Source: Onchocerca volvulus (taxonomy: Eukaryota > Nematoda > Chromadorea > Rhabditida > Onchocercidae). From it: 64,000 bases of DNA. The notes beneath the pieces are model-generated. The model had not been told where the DNA came from and did not search any database. It saw only the letters and a list, made by a program, of their open reading frames with translations. Shown piece by piece: positions 1 through 11,903 of this stretch. Made by a program: the position numbers and the translations under genes. Numbering within the stretch: position 1 is the first letter of the stretch; the number at the start of each line of letters is the position of its first letter. The stretch covers positions 5,976,616-6,040,615 of the forward strand of contig HG738139.1 in NCBI GenBank assembly GCA_000499405.2, read 5' to 3'.

Positions 1-460
1 ATTCATCCAAAAATTATATGGAAGAATGGAAGATGGTAAAATTATTAAACGGATTTTGGATGAAGAAAACGAAGAAATGGATTTACTGACGCATGTGAAA
101 CAAGAAATAAAACATGAGCCTTTAGAAGATCAGAAAGCAATTTGTTCATCTACTGATGTAGCAGATTTGAAACCAGGTACGTCAGGACAAAATATTATGA
201 TGGCAAACAAGCGAACATCGCAAAAGGAACTGTTATCAAGAATTGTTGCTGTCAAGAAACAAAGGATAGGAAGAAATGAATCGATAATTGTGAAAACAGA
301 AATTCAGGACACAATTGACAGTCCTGAAGATCTACCAGAACATTCCAAATCGAAAAATCTTGAGAAAAATGATAGGAAGTCACCATCTGTTTCATTGGCA
401 CCTTCATCATCTGCGCTTCAAGGCTTGGCTGATTATTGTAGTGATTCTAGCGGTGATTAA
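1..460 (+). CDS. 3' terminal exon of an unidentified acidic protein (partial)
   Basis: The reading frame is open from base 2 to the TAA at 458-460, so the exon probably enters from the left of the window; the first in-frame ATG is at 26 but need not be the start. The visible part is hydrophilic, rich in Glu, Lys and Ser, and predicted disordered. It has two short acidic/lysine patches of the type VKQEIK and VKTEIQ that resemble SUMO-acceptor contexts (inference). It ends in an acidic tail, LADYCSDSSGD. This tail style is seen in small spliceosome-associated proteins, for example the YJU2/CCDC130 group, but I cannot assign a family. It converges with the CDC23 gene, whose stop lies at 1125. 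AATAAA at 612-617 may be its poly(A) signal. Confidence 0.55.
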   Translation, partial: FIQKLYGRMEDGKIIKRILDEENEEMDLLTHVKQEIKHEPLEDQKAICSSTDVADLKPGTSGQNIMMANKRTSQKELLSRIVAVKKQRIGRNESIIVKTEIQDTIDSPEDLPEHSKSKNLEKNDRKSPSVSLAPSSSALQGLADYCSDSSGD

Positions 461-1124
461 GTTTTTTTAAAAGATTTAGTTAAAATTTTGAATAAGTACT
501 TATTAAAAAATGGATAATTGTCTTGTCTTGCGTTTTAAATTGAGCAAAATGATGTGAACTTATGAACAGTTTATTCCACTTTGGTTTAATGTAATATAGT
601 AGAGAATGAAAAATAAACAAAACAGAAACAATTATAATTAAAATGGAAAGGAAAACTCTTCGAAACTTTTTTATTCCTGATACTGGCACTGTCATAATAA
701 TTCCATTCAGTCTTCTATTAGTTTCTCAGAAATCGGTGATGAATGACTTCATACTGATGCTAATTTAAATTATAACATTGAAATAGAACAGAAATATAGC
801 GAATTCCGAACATCTTTCGTCTTAACAATGATATATTTCTAAATTCGATTGTAAAGGTTATGTATCTCTAACTAGGGCACACTTTTGAAAAAGCAAAGAA
901 CTTCTAGGGAATTTAGATCAACAAAATTGAATTGTGAACTTTGTGAACTTCACTTTATATTTCCTAGGAAGTCTACTTTGTGCTCTAAACTAGATCTTTG
1001 GCAGGAAGAATTCAGTACTTTTTAAATGGATAAAATTAATATTAACTAAATAACAGTTGAGTCCTATTCTAGTTGAAATGCTTCTCGAGAAAAATGGATT
1101 TTATAAGAAATCTATTAACAAATT
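461..1124. other. convergent intergenic region (3' ends)
   Basis: This is the tail-to-tail gap between the left partial gene and CDC23. It should hold both 3' UTRs. Apart from a possible AATAAA at 612-617 I see no coding signal; the minus-strand ORF at 480-695 has no family resemblance. Confidence 0.5.
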
Positions 1125-4100
1125 TCAGTATGAGGCATTCAATGATGATTCATCGGAAACATCGGAACTATCAGATGAGATTGCCATATCAGCTTCACCT
1201 TCTTCAATAGTTGGTGTCCGGAAACCATGAAGGGGACTGCAAAAAACATATAAAAGTTAATTCCGGATGATCAGAACGAAATTTCCCACCAATTATTATA
1301 CGAAGGTTATCATCATCCATCATGCTGCAAAGAAGTTCATTAATTAAGAAATCAAGGATTTAATTCGACGAAGGATTTAGCTTACGTTGAACTTGCTGGA
1401 GGTAAAACATGAATTCCCTGGCACTGGATATTATCAGGGTGCATGGCTATTATTGGTGTTGTATTTGATGTTGCTACAAGCGTTTCAGGCAATACGCTCT
1501 GCCGATGATGCAATTGACTTATTTTACGCAATGTGTTTCGTCCTTCCTCTTTAGTCTAAAATGTTGGTTAGTTACAGTAATAAACTAGAACAGATATCAT
1601 TTACGTTTTGAAAGATATATGCGTAATCTATGGAAAAAGAACATACGATGTCATATTCTAGACAACGTTGTGCAAATGGAGTAGCTGTATCCAGGTCTCC
1701 TTTCTTTAGATAATATTTGGCAAGAAAAGAACAACATGTTGCAACATTATTGAAGTCATCCATCTAAAATAAAGTTTTTATATAGATGATAACATTTATT
1801 TCAGAAGGAAATAACTTTAATATAAACTAGGTGTTCAACTACATTGTCTGAGATACAACACGTGCGAAGAAAAATGTAAGGAAGTAGGGAACTTACAAAT
1901 TCTTCGCCGTAAACATTCAAATATTTTTCATAGATTAACGCGGCCTGGTCATTGTCGTTACATTTTGCATAAAGTCTATAAAAGAAATGGAATGAACTAA
2001 AATTGTTTAGACATATCACACATGTGTGTAGTTAATATAAATAAAGGCCAAAAAATACAAGTAAAAAAAAGGAAGAAAATAGTTTTCACTTTCCAAGCAG
2101 CATAAGCGCAGTTCCCTCGACATCTCCAACCTTATAGGCCTTTAGGAAACATTTTTGAGCATCGGGGATTTGGTTAAGTCGAACATAAACTTCACCCAGT
2201 GCAACTAACATACGCGAGTCATCCGGTCTGTAAAGCAGTATATATTGCAAATGGAAATCTTAAACTGAGCATTTCAAGTTCAGTCTAATTAATTTCATTG
2301 TCAAATTTCACATGCAACCAGGACTGTTTAGTTCAATCCTGTCTTAGGAAATAACATGATTCTGGGTCGAGCTGCACATGATAGTATTCAAAAAGATTCA
2401 CAGTGCTAACAGTTTGATAGATCCGACAGTTTTAGGAACAAATTCTATCCTAAACAATTATCTATTGATTTTTGTTAAAGTTATGAAGCAATTCTTACTT
2501 GCATTTGTGAGCTTGTTGATAGTAATAAAGCGAATATGAAGGCATTTTCAATATATCGTAAAGTTGACCCAAACCATACCAGCCACGATAATCGTGTGAA
2601 TCAGCTTCTAAACATATCAAATCTTGACGAAAAAGGCATTGTTCAAATCAGCTGACAATAAATATATAGGTACACTCCTGTTCCAGTTTCGCGTGTATAT
2701 CAGCAAAGCAGACTATATTCTTATTTTTAATTCTAACATTTCACGATATAATAGTAATTTGCAGTGAAGTTGATTCAAACGTGGTTTGTGATTCAAAATT
2801 TAGTTTAATTTCAAATTTCTGCACATTTCAGTTGTATGGAAGGCAATGTATAACAGTATACCGATTGCTTTTCGATATGCAAGGCATGCAGCTGGATTGT
2901 TTTTTTGCTCCATGAACTCATGTCCAATTAGAGTCCATGCTGCTGCATTATTAGGATTGAGTTTGAGTGAGCGCTGCAGGAAAACAACTGCTTTTTCATG
3001 TTCACCTCTCAAACTATAGTAATTGGCTGGAATTCAATTTTTTAAATAACGAGATGTTATCAAATGTTAAAAGCACCACTAGTCCAACTAAAGATTGATT
3101 TCAATTTCTTTCGAACAAATTCTTATATTCAAAAATTTCCGTATTTATGGTTTTATAACAGAAAAACTCGCCTACAATACAACATGTTTCCCAGCAAAAT
3201 TTGTGTGTCTTGAAGAAAGTATGAGCAAGGTCGGCTAAATCTGAACGAGAACCCTGTAAAAATTGAAAAATCAACACTTGGAAACATGTAAATAAATTAA
3301 TAAATAATAGTAAAATGAAACTGGATTTCAAATATTTCCTTTTGTTTCTGAAATTCTCAAAAACCAGACATACAAAGACTTACTCGGACATACAAAGAAT
3401 CAGAGAACAGATGCATCTGTTCCACACGATATGGATCGATTTTGCGCACTTTTTTGAAAAATTCCAATGCCATATCATGTTCTGAATTGAAAATCACAAA
3501 AAAACTACTAGAATAAAATTACTGGAGAATTTGTATCGATAAATATTTTGAAGACCACTTTATTGATAACCTTGCATATTATTTAAAGAAGCAGCAACAT
3601 GATTCATAATATAAGGCATATTTGGGAAACCGCATTCGCTCAACTTTTCATATTGTTCCAATGCATTTTTGTGCAATTGAAATCGAGAAAGCACTGCAGC
3701 TTTGAAGAATTGATACATCCAGTGTCCATCTGCAGAATACGCCTCTGTTTCAGCCTGTAACGATAATGATCACTAAATAAATATAGATTTTTGAATAAAA
3801 CTGATTGCTCTAAATCAAATTCGAAAAGAAAGTTCTGAACTAAGCATAGGTTCAAGGAAGAAAATAATTAACTTTCTAATATATATGCTATCAATACTTT
3901 CTATTTTAATTATACAGCAAGGAAAATTTAAGTAAATTAGTATAAATTATTTGAACAAAATATTTATTACTTTCCTCGAACTAAGCTTACCTCTTCCACA
4001 GAATCTACAAGCATAACCAATTCCTCCCATGATGGCCACATAGCTCGATTTAATGAAACGGACTCAAGGAATGCTTCTTTTGCTCTCTCATTTAATTTTA

Positions 4101-5698
4101 AACTGCAACGCACCTTTGCAAGACTGCAAAAAGTATCCTTTATTTCTCAAATTATTATTGCAAAATTAGTTCTTATTTGATTATCTCCCAGATGATATGA
4201 AGTCCAAGATACTTAAAGTGACTATGTTGGCACCACCAGTATTCTCTTAAATATGAAGAAAAACAGACTAACATGTAAAGAAGAAAAGTATCGAAATATT
4301 GCGGATGATCATTACCAAGCAGACAGAGTTCATTATGAAGTTCCTTAAGTTCAGAATCATCATATTCCATTCGACCAATCGAATCTGCCTCAGTTTCAAG
4401 TCGATTATATTCACACGCCTGTTTTTGTATTATATTAAAATTTTGTAAATCTAGAGAATATAAACAATGAATATTGCAAAAAATGCCAATATTTCCATGT
4501 AAACTTTACTCGATTGTAAAATGAACAAGTTGAAGCATTGAATATACTAACTCAAAATGTTCAGCTAATTGTAATTTAACTTTATCTTATAGTTCAAAAG
4601 TTTACTTCTCAGTAATAAAACATGACATGCAAAACACATTCAAAATATTATTCCTCTTAGATTTCCGGGTTACAATGATCCTCATTTTCTTATGTTTTTT
4701 CTAAAAATGATTATCACTTTTCGAAAACTTAACAAATAATTGCAAACATTCCTGACTCTAAAAAATTAAAATAGAAAATTGCTACCAAATATCTCGCCCA
4801 ATAGTACATAAAACGATCATATGACGATTCATCTTTTATTTGCTTCAAGAAATAAGTAGCTCGATAGAATTCACGCTTTTTGATTAAAGCTCTTCCTATA
4901 AAAAGTTTAATGATTTTGAGAACTATTAATAATACACAACAAACAGTTTACTATTAGATTAAATGGTTTAGTGATTGGAAATCAAAAAAAAAAACATAAC
5001 GAAAGATTCGTTAATTAAAAGTAGAACCCAACTTAAAGCTAAGTGGCTTATAGCAAAATCTTCTAATTCAGAAGCATGGGTTAAAAAATTTATGTCTAAG
5101 ATATTGATATCGAAGATTCACATCAGAGGACTGATAGTGAATTATGTTCATCGTGTTATGTGTCATTAATATTATATTCTATCAAATGTAATGGAAATTT
5201 TGCCATCAACATTTTATGTAAAATCTCTTTTTTGGAAATCCTTCATTTTGATGCTACTTTTTAATATTTGAATGAGTAAGTCGCATAACACGTTGTCATA
5301 AAAACAAACCAAAAACAGCAATTTTAGCCAAATGTGGCTCGACTGTATTGTAATCCATCTCTGCTTTTTCCGACTGTGCCAACATATGCTTCGCATACGA
5401 ATTATGCCAGTCCTCGCTGATATAAAATAGCATTTCGCTTGCCCTATAACAATTAAGTTGATATTCTACTTGTCTTCTGCGAGTCAGTCCGGAAAATATT
5501 AAAGTTGGTAAAATTAGAGTATATTAAGGAACTAAACACTAAAATTACAAAAGAAATAGATTTAGAGATTTAAATGTTAAAAAAAAAGAAAATTCAAAGA
5601 TACCACTGTTCTGCGTCTACCAAACATCTTATTTCAGATTCCTTGATAAGCCAGTGAAGATCGGCTAAAACAACAACACCATCGATTCCCAAACTCAT
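1125..5698 (-). CDS. CDC23: Anaphase-promoting complex subunit 8 (CDC23), TPR protein
   Basis: Scaffold subunit of the anaphase-promoting complex (cyclosome), the ubiquitin ligase that drives mitotic and meiotic exit. Exons (minus): 5604-5698, 5310-5443, 4786-4895, 4273-4418, 3991-4123, 3571-3754, 3384-3481, 3172-3253, 2862-3026, 2499-2607, 2090-2227, 1897-1975, 1647-1763, 1386-1555, 1125-1236. Together they give about 623 codons (human is near 600) with every phase matching. Tandem TPRs fill roughly residues 160-560. Family-typical strings include [35 protein letters not shown] and [20 protein letters not shown]. The N-terminal CDC23 domain has QWASEM near residue 31. The tail is Ser/Asp-rich. 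Exon 8 must use a GC donor (AG|gcgagt at 3172/3171). The start follows an AG acceptor by only 2 nt (tttttatag, ends 5701), consistent with trans-splicing. The C. elegans orthologue is mat-3. Confidence 0.95.
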
Positions 5699-7710
5699 CA
5701 CTATAAAAACAAAAGGAAATAATAAATATCTAATATCATTGCGGAAATCATAAATCCGAAGAATATCCTGTCCAAACAAAAGATGTAAAAAAATCAAGTA
5801 GGAAAGCATCATATCATCCATATAAAAAAACACAATTCAAACATAAGATTCTGATGAAAGTCAATTACATTTTTTAGAGAAAATTATTACAAGAAATATG
5901 GGATTAAGAACCACACGATTGTTTAGAGCAGACAGTTATGAGTCAAATAAAAGAATGACTTATTAGTTGAGAGAAAATGATTCCTTAACAGTGATATATT
6001 TCACTCAAACAGTGTAATGCATAACTGAAATAAACGGGATAAAAATTGAAGAAAAGTACTTTTTTTCTTGCATAATTCTAATCATCTGTACGATCGCATT
6101 CCTATAAAGCAGCCAAAATAACATTTATAAACTGTCATCATTACATACAGATAAGAAAAGTTGGAAGTTTTATTCTTGAGTAAGACATTTTGTCAGCTTA
6201 AACAAGCTACTTTGATGCATTAGTGTAATTATGCACCGTCATTCAAATTAGATTTCATGATAAAAATGCAAATTTTCGACAGAATATAACAACATGGATC
6301 ATTTGAAAAAACTAGAGTAATCCTAAATTTAATCAAAAAAGTCAAAAAAAAAAAAATTTTTGATTTAAAAGTGAAGCATCTTAAGAGTAATTCTAAGTAA
6401 ATGTCCTCCAAAATGCTTTCAAAAATGAGACTGAAGACGCTCAGAGATAGCTTAAATTCATGGAATCAGAGAAATTATTCATACTATGAATATTGACATA
6501 ATATTATTATTTTAATCGTGGTGTTGCTTTTAACTTTCAATATCGCCAAAATTTTGTTTTACAAAACTTATGGTATAATTGTATGAATAAAATTTAATAA
6601 AAAATAACAGATATTTAATTATCCTTCTAAGGTTAGGATTTATAATAGACAAAAAAAAAAAAAATGTATCATCGAGAAAATAGTTAGAACAAGAAAAGAA
6701 ACAAATTTCTTGTTGTTAAACAACCAAATCAAATTTTATAAAGCAAAAAAACCTGAATACTTCTAACAGATGATCAAGAAATAATTTAAAAGAGACGAAG
6801 TTCATAAACCGCAACTGTCAATCTTGCTAGACTCTGGCAGTTCCACTGCGCAAATCTTTCAATAAGCAATGAAATCATATGGAACAAAAATTGCACAATA
6901 ATTTTCATAAAATCAGTTCAAAATATAATTCTATGAAATTAATAAACAGATAATCAATTCAGAACAAATTCCAAAATAAATGAAAACATAACTTGATTAT
7001 TTGGACAAAAATTGCACATCAAATCTCCAGATTCTTTTCAGAATATCAAGCGATTGACTCAATATTTGAAAAAACCTTTCAGAACCAAATAATTGTTAAC
7101 GAAGAGCATTGGATTAGAAAAGAATGATTTAAAAATGAAAAAGAAATGTAAGAAAAAATGAAACGAATAGAATAATTCAGAAGAACCAAATAATCTTTAT
7201 GGAATCTTCTGAGAGAACATTTGGAAATAGCAGCAATCCTTTATTCACATTTTTTAAAGTCTTATAGAAAGCACGAGCAATCGTGGTGATGTCACAACTA
7301 TTTATATTTACTTCAAGCCAAATACAATTGGATGATCTATCTGAAGTTTTTAGCAGCAAATAATTCTATCTCAGATCACTGCGACCCGACTGGATGATCC
7401 GAGATCTTACAATTTATAACAATAACATTTTTAAAGCCATTCTACAGGAAAAGAATAAAGAATTATAACATAATGAATAGAAAAACTGCTCATTATTCCT
7501 TTGATGACAGCTTTCGATACAGAAAGATGTCTAAATGAAGTAATGAGTGAAATTTTGTAATAAATAATGTTTTGGCATTTTGCAAAAGTATCACCACTAT
7601 ATCAAAGTTGCATTGAAACTGGAAATAGAAATCGTTGGAAACAAAATTCACAAGAATCTAGGAAAAAGTGACATTGTATTATTGAAAAAACAAACAATGC
7701 AACTTAAGAA
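5699..7710. other. intergenic region between CDC23 and sqv-3
   Basis: About 2 kb of AT-rich DNA separating two genes that point the same way. It should hold the CDC23 promoter and the sqv-3 3' UTR. Short ORFs on both strands (for example 6229-6411 and 7177-7359, minus) look like chance: they have no splice context and no family motif. Homopolymer A runs occur near 6345 and 6652. Confidence 0.5.
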
Positions 7711-8807
7711 CTATTTTCTTATCAATGTCTTGCAATAATCCGTCCATTTCAAGTCACATTCTAATTCAATATTGAGCACAGAAACCACTAGTCGTTTTCG
7801 AAAATTGAGCAAATTTCGTCCAACAATACGATATTTCACAGAATGCAAACCACTAATGCGGTCTCTTTTGCGAGTCATCTAAAACGATTCGCGTTTTTGC
7901 AAATTTACATAAGCTACATTTTATACCAAAAATAGTAAATAAAGAGAAGCGAAAAAAAAAATTATTTGAAGCATTCTAAGATAATGGAATTAAAGTTTAC
8001 TTGTTTTTGCTTCCCGTATTTTTTATAATCTCTCTTCCGCAGTTTTGGGTCGTGTATGTGGCGAAAAGTATTGGAACGATTAGTTGCTAAATTCGTCGGC
8101 CTTTGCAGAGATGAGAGCAAATTTGCATCCCTTGAAGTAATTATCACTATAAATCAAGAAATTCAAACATTTTTTCAGAAATTCGGTTCGACATCTTCTA
8201 CTAATAAAAATTATCTTTCTAATATTCCTCTTCTAACTTTCAAAAAATTTACCTTCGAATTTCCGTTTACATTTAAACTCCCATACACTAGTACATAAAG
8301 CATGCTTACCTTAAACGAAGATAAAATTCGTCATCTTCCAGACCCCATCCCCAATACTTATTTGACATGCCATTCACTAATTTATAATCAAACATTGTCA
8401 GAAGCAAAATACCACCAACAAATTTCGTGTAATTGTATCTATAAATAAAAGAACAACAGAATAAGATATGAAAGAAACTTGACAAATATTACTCATCAAA
8501 CAAAAAAATGCATAAGAAATTACTTTGGATGATATTCTGGAGAAGATAAATGTCGAACAATACCTTTTCCTGGATAAGAATAATCTAAATGTGGATTCAG
8601 AGGTAAAAGATCAACATCATGCATAGCCAAATAATCACATCCTATCTAAAATAAGGGGACACTAAAAGATCTAAAACACTCTTTAGAGCAACTTTTATTG
8701 TTAAATGCAAATATATGTTTTCATATGTTTTTTCCTATATAGTGGGAGAAGAATATGAAGAACACATGAAAAAAAAAACATTAAAAAAATATAAAAAAAC
8801 TAGGAGA

Positions 8808-8874
<67 letters not shown>

Positions 8875-9686
8875 CAAGAAAATGATGTAAAACTGAAAAG
8901 ATGATTACTCTATCTGCTTCATACCATCCAACATTAATCAGCGATGCTCGATTGAACCTTAATTCATCCGTTTGATTTAAAATAATTATTTTATGAAGGA
9001 TATTTTGTTCATTGAGAAAATCGATGATATGAGGGACGAATATTTGTAATTCCGCCTCGCGATCACGATACGGCACCAATACGCATAACATATGAGTTGA
9101 AATGTCAGTTGTTACTGGAACGTGCCTGAATAGATCGTAAAAATAAAGCAATCACTTGAGTATTAGTATTCAGTCTTCATTCATCTGAGCTCAGCGACCA
9201 AAGAGAAATGGCTCAAGCCATGATTGATCTATATTAGCATAATGAATGGAAACCTACCAGTGGAAAAACTGATAATCTGAATCAACATAATTCTTCCAGC
9301 TTCCGATAACAAACAGTGAGAGAAATATCACACCGATGACACAGATGCGAATGGAAGGCTTCTTTATAGATTTCTTTTTACACAGAACTTAAAGATATAT
9401 GTTGATACCAATTAATAGAATAACTGCGAATCGAAATTCAATTGATTATAAACCGTGAAAACAATACAAATTCTTCAGAAAAACGACAAACAATTTCGGA
9501 ACAAAGTGAAATTTTTATAGTTCACTTTAAAACATAACTGAAGAGGATAAGAGTAAGAGTTAAAATTGATTAAATAATCGCTTTAAAAAATCGAAAACTT
9601 CATTTTGAAATGAAGCTTATTTTGAAGTAATCTTCAAAAGAAAACTAACCGTTGAATATTTTCCGCTTCAGATGTCGAATCTGCAT
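7711..9686 (-). CDS. sqv-3: Xylosylprotein beta-1,4-galactosyltransferase 7
   Basis: Golgi type II membrane enzyme that adds the first galactose to xylose in the proteoglycan linker tetrasaccharide, so it is needed for both chondroitin and heparan sulphate. Exons (minus): 9650-9686, 9258-9387, 8909-9125, 8524-8645, 8310-8438, 8001-8130, 7711-7878; 310 residues, phases consistent. A lysine/arginine-rich cytosolic start is followed by a membrane segment at about 27-43. GT7-family marks: LVPYRDR at 72-78, [13 protein letters not shown] before 126, the Mn-binding HDVD at 137-140, and [10 protein letters not shown] at 198-207 with the catalytic/acceptor-site acids. FRHIHDP and the C-terminal block beginning at 7878 also match B4GALT7. 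The ATG at 9686 was chosen because it alone keeps frame through the acceptor at 9388; an upstream ATG at 9702 is in another frame. Confidence 0.93.
8809..8874. repeat. TA dinucleotide microsatellite
   Basis: About 66 bp of nearly pure TATA with a few C or G interruptions, inside the intron between sqv-3 exons 3 and 4. A likely polymorphic length marker. Confidence 0.9.
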
Positions 9687-11903
9687 TTAAAACTAGAACC
9701 ATCGTTACAACATTTCACAATAGCAATCATACATTCCGAAAAATAAGAAATCTAATATATGAATTTAAATGTATACATCGAAATTTCGCATCTCGTTCTA
9801 TTCCGACCCTGACCATATTCTAATACATCACCTCAAATGATGTTCAGATACATTTCAAAATTAACAGAATGGTACGTCCCTTGAAAACTTTTCAGAAATA
9901 TCAATGTTAAAATTATTTTCATCATATAAATATCAGTCCTTGTAATAATAATGCTTTCGTGATATTACTATTATAATCAAAATAATAAAATCTATGGTAA
10001 CTTCAACACCAGCACATTTCCACTCACATCATCTCCCTTCCACAACATTTAATGCAACTGACAGCGATATTTGCCGAATATGAAAGCATTCCCAACAGAA
10101 ATTGACAACGGTACAGAAATTCTGGCATTTTTATGCTCTTTCAGTAGCCTGAATTCCAAACCAAATCATTATAACTTCAAACCTACTTCATAAATCATAC
10201 AAGCGTCAAAATCAACGAAACAGAAGAAACCAAATCTCTTGAAGAACTTCAACTACATAATACTTTTCACTGAATTTGTTTCACTTCATTACAACGATTT
10301 CTTCATCCGAGCAGATCAGCAAGCTGCCATAAAGAAATTTCTTTAACTGATTAAACTCGATCCTTCTCTATAAATACCTACTACGTTTGAAGTATCCTCG
10401 ATCTTTGCTGGCCCTCTCTATCGAAATAAAAATCCCACTTTATCTGAAGAATGTAAGCAATCTTTTAATATAATCAAATAATTTTTTTTCTTGTAATAAA
10501 AACAGCAATTGATAGATACAATAAAAAGTAACAAGGAGAACAACTTTTACCTTCAAGCCCGAACAAAACAAACAATAGATACTACTACTAACGAAAGAAA
10601 GGGAATGAAACTAAAATACACCGAAAGTTTCATAGGAATACCAGCATATAAAATTTCACCTAGCAAAAATTACCAGTTTAAAAATTTTACCACTTGAAAT
10701 TCCACCAATTACAACAGATGATAAAATGCTGAGGCGCGAAATGATTTGTGAACACCGTATATTTAAGATATTAAAGAGCATAACAAAGTGAATATAAATA
10801 CTCTTAAAAAAAGCATTCAAGAACAGAGTGAAAATTTTTCAAATTCTCCTTAAAGTTAAGAGTTTTTGAAAAAACTGTGCATTAATGAAATACTCACAAA
10901 CTGCTATAACACATTTAAGAACGTATTTTTACAAATTAACAGGAAAAAGAAAAGTCAGTAATAAGTAGCAGAAGACAACACGCAGCAAGTGGCACAAAAG
11001 TATGTGAGGCGAAAACCCGGTGAACGCAAATACTTTACAGGAGGAACAAGAATCAAACACAAAAAAAAAACAGTAAACCTTAGCCTCACATTTGGAATTC
11101 AAATTTGAAGAAAAAATTGGAATATCAAGATATTACATAAATGAGGATAGCTATTTTTTTGTTCTCCTAGAGTAAAGTATTATTCTGGTAACGTGTAACC
11201 TAAAACAATATAAAATACTGATCTAATATGTTGTAAAAGATAAGGAATCAAATGTATACCATAATAAAAGAAGCTGTCATCATTCTGATCGATTTCAATC
11301 TCTAATTTCCTAACATAAATCAAGATCTCAAATATTCTTCGGAACTAAAAAATTTGGAAGAATAATGGGAAACAACAAAAAGGAAAAAAAAAAAAACATC
11401 AACAGGGGCAGTGGAAGAACAACAGTGAAATGTCATTAAAACAAGAAAATTTACGAAAATATATGTTTTTCAATCTAAAACAATAAAATTTGAAAAGTGT
11501 TCCTAAAAATTCGAAAATTTTAGAAAAAAACTTCGATATATGAAAACCTTGGAAATCTTTCCTATGAAAATGAAGATAATATAAAAAAAGCGGTAAATAT
11601 TTGTTAAAGTTATTTATACAAAAAATTAAGATAAAAAATTCGAAAGGAAAGACGCAGAAAATAATTCAAAAAACAATGATCACATTTAAATTCACAGAGT
11701 GCAGTTGATGAGTCTTGAATGCAAATATAAAAAAATTTCAAGCAGTTTGTTAAAAAATAGTAATTTGAGCACGTCTCAAGAATAAAAAAGACTGAAATCA
11801 AGACATCGACTACCACTGTTCACAAAACATTTTTAAATAAGTAAATTAAAACACAGTACACCGGCATAAAAACTTTAAGCGATGATGAAACCAAATGGAT
11901 AAA
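9687..11903. other. intergenic region between sqv-3 and the F-box gene
   Basis: About 2.2 kb that should hold the sqv-3 promoter and the F-box gene 3' UTR. ORFs such as 10509-10697 (+) and 11610-11816 (-) have low-complexity, AT-driven composition and no recognisable domain. I see no gene here. Confidence 0.5.

Noticed and set aside
9687..9702. ATG at 9702 as sqv-3 start
   Set aside because: Its frame reaches a stop directly after the next splice junction; the ATG at 9686 keeps the frame and gives a basic cytosolic tail.
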